Assembly (NCBI RefSeq): GCF_051622035.1
Contig: NC_135366.1
Span: forward strand, 2,387,001-2,451,000
Source: Arctopsyche grandis
Lineage: Eukaryota; Arthropoda; Insecta; Trichoptera; Hydropsychidae
Length of the DNA: 64,000 bases
Direction of reading: 5' to 3'
Below are positions 24,561-55,166 of this stretch, piece by piece. Every line of letters starts with the position of its first letter. The first letter of the stretch is position 1. The notes beneath the pieces are model-generated. The model did not search any database. It saw nothing but the letters and a program-made list of their open reading frames with translations, and was not told where the DNA came from. The position numbers were made by a program, and so were the translations under genes.

Positions 24561-26716
24561 ATGAAAGCTTTCGCGGTAAGCTCCAGTCATGATCATATGT
24601 ATAACGAATCAGTGCCAAAGTGACGTTCTGTGCGGTTCTCTGTGAAATTATGTAAAAGTGTTCAAAAGATAGCTCAAAAAAATAGATTATATCCAATGTT
24701 TAAACGGTATACAGTTCAAGTTCGTTTTTGTGACTGTTTTAAATAATCAATTTTATTCGTAGATTAGTTTCATCTTTTTTTTTTTCGCTTGAAAGAATCG
24801 CACGGTGCTGAATTTTGAAGTTTTTCATGAATAACTTTTGCTCCGATTTCATTGTAATATAATGTGGATATTTAAAGTATGGCGTTTGATGAATTCCTAC
24901 GTACATACATAAAAATATATTATATCATTTTTGGCTATAATTTATTTGGACAGTTTTCATGTCATACTTTATTATTTTATATGTAGCTTAGAATCTTTTA
25001 AAATGATTGATATAAATATTATTTTTGTCTTCGAATTGATTAAATCTTTGAATATATTTTTTTGATCAGTATTTTATGTCTTTGAAAAATTCTGACTTAA
25101 TAATGAAACATTTAATAAACTATATTTTGATATATTGTAAATGAGAAGCTTTAAAAATGATCACCATAAGGAATGCGTATTGAAATACTTTTGAATAATT
25201 TCAATAAATTTTAAATAATTCTAATAATTTCAGTAGCATATATTACATATATTTACAATACATAAAATGCAGAGTAGATTATGTAGAATGTTATTAATTT
25301 TTAGATTGATTTTTACTTTACATATTATAATAGTTCAAAATTTATTATAAATCATAATCTTTATTCAAATGGCTAAATCGGTTATTTGTAATAGATAGCC
25401 TAAGGAATTTCAACACAAAATACCAAAATGAAACTCCCTTGGAATTAATTTACATATATTGAAACTGTTCAAATCAATATTTCATCACTTAAAGAAGGTT
25501 ATCCCAAGATTTTAACCAGTTCTTTAAAATTTTCATTTTAATATGCTTGATTTTATATAAGGAATTTTATAATTATTTTAAGTCATTTTATGTTCTCATT
25601 GGATTAAAAAAAATTATATGTACGCACACTTTATCATATTTGATTTATTTTCAGGTTCTTTTGTTGGTAGCTTTGGCTAAAGCCAGACCGGAAGCTCCAG
25701 GTGGTTATCACTACCATCAACCGGCTCCAGCTATTCCTATTTTCCCAGCACCATCACAATCCTTGCCTGTGATTCCTGGCAACAACTATGGAACACCATA
25801 CTCGGGAGGCAACTTAGGAATATCTTCAGGAGGCTCTGGTCAATTCATCGGATCATCAGGAGGCTTTTCCCAAGGCAATGGAGGATTCTCAAGCATTGGA
25901 AACGGATTCGGAAGTTCAGGATCCGGTAGCGGATTCAGTTCTGGAGTAATCCAATCTAGCAACTCATTCGCATCGGGAGGATTCGGAGGTGGAAGTATTT
26001 CAAGTGGAGGATTCGGAGGTGGAATATCCAGTGGAGGATTCAATGGAGGAGGTATATCCAGCGGAGGATTCAATGGTGGAGGAATATCCAGCGGAGGATT
26101 CAATGGTGGAGGAATATCCAGCGGAGGATTCAATGGTGGAGGAATATCTAGCGGAGGATTCAATGGAGGAAGTGTATCTAGCTCAAGCGGATTCGGAATT
26201 GGAGCAGCTCAACAAGCTCCCATCGTCCAAAAACACATCTACGTCCACGTTCCACCCCCAGAACCAATTGAAGAACAACAGAGATTCATCGCAGCAGCTG
26301 CTCCAAGGACCAACTACAAGATCATCTTCATCAAGGCGCCTACCGCTCCAGCCGTATCCCAAGCCGTCATCCAACAGCAACAACAGAACACAGAGAAGAC
26401 AATCGTATACGTTTTGGTGAAGAAACCCGACGAACAAGAATCCTTGCTATTGTCTGGCCTCGCTCCTACCAAACCGACCAAACCTGAAGTTTACTTCATC
26501 AAGTACAGGTCCCAAAAGGAATCGGGCGGAGATGCCGGCCTCAGCCTCGGAAGCAACTTGGCTGGATCAGCTCAGCAAATCGGAGGTGGATCTCAGCTCG
26601 GAGGTGGACTTCAGCTGGGAGGTGGACTTCAGCTCGGAAGTAGTTCTTCCTCATCTGGGTCATCTTTGTCTTCCGAATACGGACCACCCAAGTTGGGAGG
26701 AGGTGGATACGCATAA
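24561..26716 (+). CDS. Tweedle (DUF243) cuticle protein 2
   Basis: Exon 1 is 24561-24575 (MKAFA, donor GTAAGC). Exon 2 is 25655-26716 (after TTTTCAG). Phase-0 junction, 1079-bp intron, about 358 residues. The signal peptide MKAFA-VLLLVALAKA is split by the intron as in gene 1. A His/Pro-containing stretch (PGGYHYHQP) is followed by a glycine/serine-rich region with near-identical 10-residue repeats SSGGFNGGGI, encoded by 30-nt tandem units at about 26030-26165. The DUF243 domain spans about residues 198-291, with KHIYVHV, KIIFIKAP, TIVYVLVKKP and EVYFIKYR. The tail has LGGG repeats and ends GGGGYA. Role: secreted structural cuticle protein, tandem paralogue of gene 1. Open frames on the other strand through the repeats are shadows. 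Confidence 0.93.
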
Positions 26717-26937
26717 GTGCCATACATCATTGCGTTTAGTTGATAATTGTTAATTTAAAAAGAAATACAGCACAACGTACCTGACAGCGATCGCCATGCA
26801 CTCAATCAAAATGCATTTCCTACTTCCTGAAGAAGATTATGGTACAGGAAGTTCATGCGAACGCACGTGCCCAACAACGTCCACTGTAAAAATTGTAAAT
26901 AATGTAATAATTTTTATATCGTTTTTTTTTCACAAAT

Positions 26938-26943
26938 AATAAA
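26938..26943 (+). terminator. Poly(A) signal of Tweedle gene 2
   Basis: AATAAA about 220 nt after the stop codon, after a T-run. Confidence 0.6.
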
Positions 26944-27839
26944 GCCATGAAAAATTAACAGCATTTTTTTTACTGTTTCCTCTTCCTCCAATTTTAATTA
27001 AAATACTATTCTTACACACAAACTTGTATGAATACACTTCAAATAAACTAGGCAATGACCTTCTATAAAATCATTCAATTATTTATATGCTTTATAGCAA
27101 TACGACACACTTTACATAACGCCATGATCCGATTGACATAATATTTATAGCATAGTAAAAGTACACGTGGTTAGGAGTACACTCAGCCGATTTATTAGGG
27201 TCGGAATCAATACTTACATAACCCACTATTCAATTGTGAGAGTTTTATATATGTGTATAGGAATTTTCGGTTGTGATCCAATGACCGGTTTCTCTGATGA
27301 GATGTGCGAATATACGGCTCGTTGCGATTGTGGGACATGATTTGCACATTGCCGTCATTATACGGATATAGTGCTTTAATAAAAAGAGAAACTTGTCAGA
27401 GTGTGGCATTGTTGTGTGTGACAAATGTGCATCTCGCGGTGTCAACCAGTCCACTAAAAATATTAATATGTACTTACTTACCTGGAGCTGTGAACAGCTC
27501 AGAGACGACTTTTCACCTCACAACCGTGCTAATCGCATTCACAAACCGCCGAATTTCACATTAGCATCTGTGGACGTGGAGGTTTCCATTTGTTGACTCT
27601 CCTCATTCCCAATTTCTAAGATATGTACATAAAAAAATACATCTACACACTTTTGTATACACATATATAGAAAGAAAGTCGGTCCTTTGGTCCTTTTGCT
27701 GTTGTTGCGTATAACACTTTCGTGTTTAGAAATTTGTAATACATTATTATTTTAATATAATCAATCGGAATTTCTCTGTATTATTTATGTATGATAATTT
27801 TCGTCTAAATAGTGTTTTCTTTTTTTTTTCTGTTGACAG
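26944..27839. other. Spacer or intron before the first visible kinase exon
   Basis: No exon could be supported. 27390-27600 is less AT-rich and a frame there reads ECGIVVCDKCASRG, resembling a zinc-binding CxxC...CxxC pair, but no flanking domain is visible. Confidence 0.35.
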
Positions 27840-48369
<20,530 letters not shown>

Positions 48370-48410
48370 GTCTTCAGCTTTAATTGTAAACGTTACATGA
48401 TCATATCATG

Positions 48411-48416
48411 AATAAA
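48411..48416 (+). terminator. Poly(A) signal of the receptor kinase gene
   Basis: AATAAA lies 42 nt after the kinase stop codon. Further AATAAA motifs near 48830 and 49167 could serve longer transcripts. Confidence 0.55.
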
Positions 48417-48419
48417 ACA

Positions 48420-49320
48420 CAAGGATGAGTGAACTGTGAATATAAATAATGTGTACTTAAGTTGAAACAAAACCACGACCAATCAAAAATGGTAGTTTTG
48501 AAAGGAAAACATTTATAATTTAAAACAACTATTTATATAAAAAGATGGACCAAATAGGTCGTTTACATATCAAATATAAAAAAAAAACTTTCATATATTA
48601 TTGATAAAATAGACAATGAAAACGATCATTGATATCGTCTCGGCGTGTATATTTTTGAGGCCGTTGCTGATTTTTGAGCCGGCTTTGTATATAAAATATT
48701 ATGTATTTCAATGTGTCTTATACTGTGTATGACGAGTTCAATTACATTAAGGATATGTATTAGTTTATTTAAAGACTGACAAACTTAGTGAAATTAAGTC
48801 GAAACATAACTGAACCGAAATGGAACGAAATAAATGTGATATATATGTATATTATATTAAATTATATTAAATATTTCAAAACAGAACAATATTTTGATAT
48901 GGTTAATTTGCAGCATGAACACTAATTTGTGTGGAAATTGTACAACAACGTTTCCTATTTACAGTATTAGTTTTTAATTCACAAAAAAACATGAGAAGAA
49001 GCTTTAATTCAATATAAAAATAAAGAGACTCGAGAAAATATCCAGATGAAAAAACTATAATCACAATCGGGTATGAAAATTTGTACATATTATATTTAAT
49101 TTGCTCGAAATGTGATTATAACGAGTCAAATATGCATTGTATGAATGTTCTTTTTTGTATAAAAAAATAAATAAATATACGTATTATATTTTTAAGCGAA
49201 ATATACATACATACATGTAGTGTAATTCAATACAAAATTCACAAATATTATATCTACATACATTGGAGGTTATATTATAGCTAATAAAAAATTGTATGCA
49301 CATACATATGTATATAGAAA
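48420..49320. other. AT-rich spacer after the kinase gene
   Basis: No gene seen; may include a longer kinase 3' untranslated region. Confidence 0.4.
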
Positions 49321-49585
49321 ACATTGTTTAACCGAATGCTAAACATTTGATTCTATGATAACATTATGTGCTGTTTAACATGCTATGTATGCTTATGTTA
49401 AATACTACAATATGCATTCTTTAAATAATCCCATAATTGATTGATAATTGAAAAAGTATATGAATTCATAAAAATTTTGTACGAATTAGCTGCTTTTTTT
49501 TTCAAATTATTCATCATCAAATGTTTAACTTTAATCGAATATTCATATTTAACCAAAGTTACAGAAAAAACCATACGCATCAGAT

Positions 49586-49805
49586 CGGTCTCCATGACGA
49601 ACCAGAATGTTAAATTACAGAAAACACAAATATCGGAAGACAAAGATCGAAAATCGAAAGATCTTAAGTCGAAAGATCAAAAAAAAAAGGGTGCATGGTA
49701 AACGGTATATACTCACGTACATACTCATTTAATTTGCGCGAGCAGGATACAACAGGAACAAGAGGAACAGGCTTTTCCTCCCGTATTAATGTGCGCGCGC
49801 AGAAT
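49586..49805. mobile_element. Single arm of the 28-kb foldback element
   Basis: Matches the left arm of 28088-28460, from ACCAGAATGTTAAATTACAG to TTAATGTGCGCGCGCAGAAT, without its partner arm. It occupies the place where exons 5-7 of the adjoining SDR pseudogene should be. Confidence 0.8.
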
Positions 49806-49827
49806 TTTATGAGCTGTGATGTTATAC

Positions 49828-51195
49828 CGGCAATGCCAATTTTCCCAAGGATACTAGATATATTTATAATACAGCCTTGAGATACTTTAGCTTCCACCAT
49901 AGCTTTGGCTGTGGCTTGCATCATTAAAAATGTACCCTGAAAGCAATGAAATGAGTGCACATAGTTTCAGAGCAATTATTATACATATAGGTTGTGGCTA
50001 TTTGCAGGTACTATATATGCGAATTATTGGCTATTTGCAGGTGCTATATCTGCGAATTATTGGCTATTTGCAGGTACTATATCTGCGACAGGCGCAAAGC
50101 CTTCTGCGCATGCGCGTGAACTTATAATCCGATTATAATTTCTTAAATCTAATGTTTGCTAGACTTGTTTAATCAATCGTTCATTATACATGAGGCAAAT
50201 AAATTTCGCACGTTATTATAATAGATTTATATCATTTAGCTAGTTCGTGGCTTTTACTTGTATGCAGTTATTATACGTTGTATATGTTAATAATTTTCTA
50301 ACAATTAATATTATTAACTAATTTGGATTATATTTTTTACTCTACGTAACTTTACGAGTTCGAACTAAATTCTAAGAGGTTTAAAACAATATTTTAATAG
50401 TAAACACGCTGACAGTGACAGTTCACGCGCATGCGCAGAAGGCTTTGCACCTGTCGCAAATATAGTACCTGCAAATAGCCAAAACCATTATTATACATAA
50501 ATAGAAATCCGACTAAAAGATTGATTGTAAGTGGTTGATTTGCCTGCTTTGACACCAATAGAATTAATCTAGAATTTAGGCTCACGTTTATTAACGCCGT
50601 TCACTTACGTTTTTCATAGACAAATTGGAAAAATATATTAAAATCAAAGATAAGGAATACCTTCAAGTTCACATTTATAACATAATCGAATTCCAATTCA
50701 GACATTTCTAACAACATATTATCTCGGGCTATGCCACCAGAATTGACAACTATTGTCGGGGGACGTTTGTATTTTTTCAAAATTTGCTCCAAAGCATTGT
50801 TGATGGACTGTGCTTCTGCCACATCCATAAAGACAAAGGAATGGTCTGAAAAATATATTCACCAGTAAGTGAAATCGTAAGTGAAAGAGTAAGATCTACA
50901 TATACTTGTTGAAAAAACCTAAATCTCTCGAAGAAGGGGATGTAAAATTTTGATGGTCTCTTCAGCAGCTGATAGATTCTTATCAGCGGCAATGACGGTG
51001 GCTCCTTCTCGGGATAAAATTTGACAAGTGGATCTACCGATTCCTGAACCGGCTCCTGGAATTTATCAATTAAGCAATGAAATAATTGACACTATAAAAT
51101 ATAAGAGTGATATGTTTTAGTAAAATTTAAATATTCCCAAAAAGGATACATCACCAGTAACTATGGCCAATTTTCCAGCCAGAATTCCGTTTAAT
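49828..51195 (-). pseudogene. SDR (HSD17B8-like) pseudogene, exons 1-4 only
   Basis: Homologous to the intact gene at 60110-61490. Exon 1 remnant 51155-51195: the start codon is gone, apparently by a deletion between short AAT repeats. Exon 2 is 50919-51055, 137 nt against 138 in the intact copy; the 1-nt loss near its 3' end shifts the frame. Exon 3 is 50661-50845 and exon 4 is 49828-49936; both are full length and readable (NSGGIARDN and INISSILGKIG retained). Exons 5-7, including the catalytic YxxxK, are missing and replaced by a foldback arm. The downstream flank 49320-49530 still matches 59695-59900. A DNA transposon sits in the intron between exons 3 and 4. No functional enzyme can be made. 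Confidence 0.87.
49990..50486. mobile_element. TIR DNA transposon (MITE-like) in SDR pseudogene intron
   Basis: Inverted ends: GGTTGTGGCTATTTGCAGG on the left and, inverted, GGTTTTGGCTATTTGCAGG on the right, with inner blocks such as CTTCTGCGCATGCGCGTGAA. ATTATTATACATA is repeated on both flanks (49975-49987 and 50487-50499) and present once in the intact paralogue. The left terminus is triplicated (GGCTATTTGCAGGT at 49995, 50030 and 50062). Confidence 0.8.
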
Positions 51196-51362
51196 GAAAC
51201 TCGTAAGAACTTCTCGTGAGTTAAATGGGTCCTATGATAAGACTGCGACCAGGGCTGTGGGGTTGGAGTCGGAGTCGCAGAGTCATAGCATTTCAAACGG
51301 ACACTAAGTTGGAATCAGAGTCGTAAAAAATCAACTAACTCTAGCTCCTTTTTATTTTATTA

Positions 51363-53886
51363 TCTAATCTATAATTTGGAAAGAGACTTTGTATGTATGT
51401 ATGTATCCTTGGTCGTCGTCGTCGTCTTCGTCGTCCGTAGATCGGTGACGTCATCGAACACGTGATTCGATTTTTTTTTTTTTTCGATCCATGGGCGCCG
51501 ATTTTTTTTTTCGTTTCAATGGATTCACCCCCGCGGGGGCGCAAGGCGAGTAGCTTCATGGGGCCCCGCCAGGGGCGCCACAAGGGGCGCAGCCCCGAAG
51601 GGGGCCCGGGGGGCGCAGCCCCGTGGGGCCCCAGCCTCATGGGGCGCAGCCCCATGGGGCTCAAAAGGGGGCGCCACAAGGGGCGCAGCCCCGTGGGGCC
51701 CCGAAGGGGGCCCGGGAGGCCCAGCCTCATGGGGCGCAGCCCCATGGGGCTCAAAAGGGGGCGCCACAAGGGGCACAGCCCCGTGGGGCCCCAGCCTCAT
51801 GGGGCGCAGCCCCATGGGGCTCAAAAGGGGGCGCCACAAGGGGCGCAGCCCCGTGGGGCCCCGAAGGGGGCCCGGGGGGCCCAGCCTCATGGGGCGTAGC
51901 CCCATGGGGCTCAAAAGGGGGCGCCACAAGGGGCGCAGCCCCGTGGGGCCCCGAAGGGGGCCCGGGGGGCCCAGCCTCATGGGGCGTAGCCCCATGGGGC
52001 TCAAAAGGGGGCGCCACAAGGGGCGCAGCCCCGTGGGGCCCCGAAGGGGGCCCGGGGGGCCCAGCCTCATGGGGCGCAAGCCCTAATAGGCATTAACTAA
52101 GGGGGGCGAAGCCCTAGACGACAATTAATCATGGGGGCGCGGAGGGGCGAAGCCCTAAAAGGCAACTGATCATGGGGGCGAAGCCTTAGACGGCATTTAA
52201 TCATGGGGGCGCGGAGGGGCGAAGCCCTAAAAGGCATTAACTAAGGGGGGCGAAGCCCTAAACGGCAATTAATCTTGGGGGCGCGGGGGGCGAAGCCCTA
52301 AAAGGCAACTGATCATGGGGGCGAAGCCCTAGACGGCATTTAACCATGGGGGCGCGGAGGGGCGAAGCCCTAAAAGGCATTAACTAAGGGGGGCGAAGCC
52401 CTAAACGGCAATTAATCTTGGGGTCGCGGGGGGCGAAGCCCTAAAAGGCATTAACTAAGGGGGGCGAAGCCCTAGACGGCATTTAATCATGGGGGTGCGG
52501 AGGGGCGAAGCCCTAAAAGGCATTAACTAAGGGGGGCGAAGCCCTAAACGGCAATTAATCTTGGGGGCGTGGGGGGCGAAGCCCTAAAAGGCAACTGATC
52601 ATGGGGGCGAAGCCTTGGACGGCATTTAATCATGGGGACGTGGAGGGGCGAAGCCCCAAAAGGCATTAGTTAAGGGGGGCGAAGCCCTAGACGGCAATTA
52701 ACCATGGGGAAGTGGAGGGGCGAAGCCCTTATCGGCAACTGATCATGGGGGCGAAGCCCTAGACGGCATTTAATCATGGGGGCGCGGAGGGGCGAAGCCC
52801 TAAAAGGCATTAACTAAGGGGGGCGAAGCCCTAAACGGCAATTAATCTTGGGGGCGCGGGGGGCGAAGCCCTAAAAGGCAACTGATCATGGGGGCGAAGC
52901 CCTAGACGGCATTTAACCATGGGGGCGCGGAGGGGCGAAGCCCTAAAAGGCATTAACTAAGGGGGGCGAAGCCCTAAACGGCAATTAATCTTGGGGGCGC
53001 GGGGGGCGAAGCCCTAAAAGGCATTAACTAAGGGGGGCGAAGCCCTAAACGGCAATTAACCTTTGGGGCGCGGGGGGCGAAGCCCTAAAAGGCATTAACT
53101 TAGGGGGGCGAAGCCCTAGACGGCTTTTAATCATGGGGGCGCGGAGGGGCGAAGCCCTAAAAGGCAACTGATCATGGGGGCGAAGCCTTAGACGGCATTT
53201 AATCATGGGGGCGCGGAGGGGCGAAGCCCTAAAAGGCAACTGATCATGGGGGCGAAGCCTTAGACGGCATTTAATCATGGGGGCGCGGGGGGCGAAGCCC
53301 TAAAAGGCATTAACTAAGGGGGGCGAAGCCCTAGACGGCATTTAATCATGGGGGTGCGGAGGGGCGAAGCCCTAAAAGGCATTAACTAAGGGGGGCGAAG
53401 CCCTAAACGGCAATTAATCTTTGGGGCGCGGGGGGCGAAGCCCTAAAAGGCATTAACTTAGGGGGGCGAAGCCCTAGACGGCTTTTAATCATGGGGGCGA
53501 AGCCCTAAAAGGCAACTGATCATGGGGGCGAAGCCCTAAGCGGCAATTGCTCATGGGGCGTGGAGGGGCGAAGCCCTAGAAGGCAAAGGCTCAGGGGGGC
53601 GCCGAGGGCGAAGCCCTAGAAGGCAAAAAAAAATTTTGATTTTTTTTTTTGATTTTTTAAAAATTTTTTTTTGATTTTTTTTTTATTTTTTTTTTATTTT
53701 TTTTTTTGATTTTTTTTTTATTTTTTTTTTATTTTTTTTTTTTATTTTTTTTTTATTTTTTTTTTATTTTTTTTTTTAAATTTTTAAATTTTTTTTTTAT
53801 TTTTTTTTTTTTTTAATTAAATTAGCTTAGTCATGTTTAAGCGGTTTATATTATAAACACTGAGCGAAGCCGGGTAATACAGCTAG
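51363..53886 (+). mobile_element. Helitron-like element 1 with GC-rich arrays
   Basis: Starts TCTAATCTATAATTTGG after A and ends GAGCGAAGCCGGGT...CTAG before T: the A^T insertion and TC...CTRR ends of Helitrons. No Rep/helicase frame. Contents: a GTCGTC run; array A (51535-52080, 90-bp units with AGCCTCATGGGGCGCAGCCC); array B (52081-53620, about forty GGGCGAAGCCC hairpins spaced by TAAAAGGCATTAACTAA-type linkers); a poly-T block (53626-53815); and the 3' end. Open frames through array A persist because the unit is 90 bp; they are not genes. Confidence 0.82.
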
Positions 53887-55166
53887 TACTATATATAAAA
53901 ACGGACTGTCGCTAAATATATTTGTATATTTGTATATTTGTATATTTGTATGTGACGGACGATCAACCATCAACCAGTATGGGGAACAAAATTTTTTTTT
54001 TTCATATTTTTCATTTTTTTCATATTTTTCATTTTTTTCATTTTTTCAGTTTTTTCATTTTTTTCATTTTTTCAGTTTTTTCATTTTTTTCAGTTTTTCA
54101 GTTTTTTCATTTTTTTCATTTTTTTCATTTTTTTCATTTTTTCAGTTTTTTCATTTTTTCAGTTTTTTCATTTTTTTTATTTTTTCAGTTTTTTCATTTT
54201 TTTCATTTTTTTCATTTTTTTCATTTTTTCAGTTTTTTCATTTTTTTCATTTTTTCAGTTTTTTCATTTTTTTCATTTTTTCAGTTTTTTCATTTTTTTC
54301 ATTTTTTCAGTTTTTTCATTTTTTTCATTTTTTCAGTTTTTTCATTTTTTTCATTTTTGCATCGGGGCGCTGGGGGCGAAGCCCTCGGGATGCCGAAGGC
54401 ATCGGGGGCGCTGGGGGCGAAGCCCCCAGGGTGCCGAAGGCATCCGGGGTGCTGGGGGCGCCGGAGGCGTCGGCGGCGCTGGGGGCGAAGCCCCCGGGGT
54501 GCCGAAGGCATCGGGGGCGCTGGGGGCGCCGGAGGCGTCGGCGGCGCTGGGGGCGAAGCCCCCGGGGTGCCGAAGGCATCGGGGCGCTGGGGGCGAAGCC
54601 CCCGGGGTGCCGAAGGCATCGGGGACGCTGGGGGCGAAGCCCCCGGGGTGCCGAAGGCATCGGGGGGGCTGGGGGCGCCGGAGGCGTCGGCGGCGCTGGG
54701 GGCGAAGCCCCCGGGGTGCCGAAGGCATCGGGGGTGCTGGGGGCGCCGGAGGCGTCGGCGGCGCTGGGGGCGAAGCCCCCGGGGTGCCGAAGGCGTCGGG
54801 GGCGAAGCCCCCGGGGTGCCGAAGGCGTCGGGGGCGAAGCCCCCGGGGTGCCGAAGGCGTCGGGGGCGAAGCCCCCGGGGTGCCGAAGGCGTCGGGGGCG
54901 AAGCCCCCGGGGTGCCGAAGGCGTCGGGGGCGCCGGAGGCGCCGGCGGCGCTGGGGCCGAAGGCCCCGGAGCGACGGAGGCATCGGGGGCAAAGGCGTCA
55001 GGAGGTCGGCGATGCACAAAACGTAGTTCGTAATTCGTAATCACTTCGTAATTCGTGCATCAATTTCTTTCCGAAACCAGTCGATTCAATATCTTTAACT
55101 TTATTTTTATTCGAGTTTCAATTCCTTTTCGAAACCACCCGTTGAAATCAACGGGTCCAACACTAG
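53887..55166 (+). mobile_element. Helitron-like element 2 with T-rich and GC-rich arrays
   Basis: Begins at or within a few bases of TACTATATATAAAAACGG, similar to the 5' end of the element at 6093-6465. Ends with the perfect hairpin CCCGTTGAAATCAACGGG (55138-55155), then TCCAACACTAG before T, a textbook Helitron 3' end. Inside: a TTTTTTCA/TTTTTTCAG array (53990-54357) and array C (54360-55000; core GGGGGCGAAGCCCCCGGGG, with a 32-bp unit toward the right end). Long FFSFF and GAEGIGG frames are artefacts. Confidence 0.78.

Noticed and set aside
27393..27596. Frame with ECGIVVCDKCASRG, possible FYVE or zinc-finger exon
   Set aside because: No flanking domain residues and no convincing splice pair; too short to support.
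50601..50828. Separate small gene starting MDVAEAQSIN
   Set aside because: It is exon 3 of the SDR pseudogene read into its intron, as is 60910-61113 in the intact gene.
51341..52096. Long open frames of up to 184 codons on both strands, rich in GAQPHGAQ or RPMRLGPPG
   Set aside because: They exist only because array A has a 90-bp period. All units are near-identical at silent sites, and no domain, start context or splicing signal is present.
52080..53620. CRISPR-like array of regularly spaced repeats
   Set aside because: Spacers are themselves repeated (GGCATTAACTAAGG and similar), the host is an insect, and no cas genes are present; it is a tandem array in a Helitron.
53922..55044. 372- and 367-codon frames (FFHFFSFF then GAEGIGGAGG)
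   Set aside because: They read through a T-rich array and a GC array inside a Helitron; composition alone explains them.
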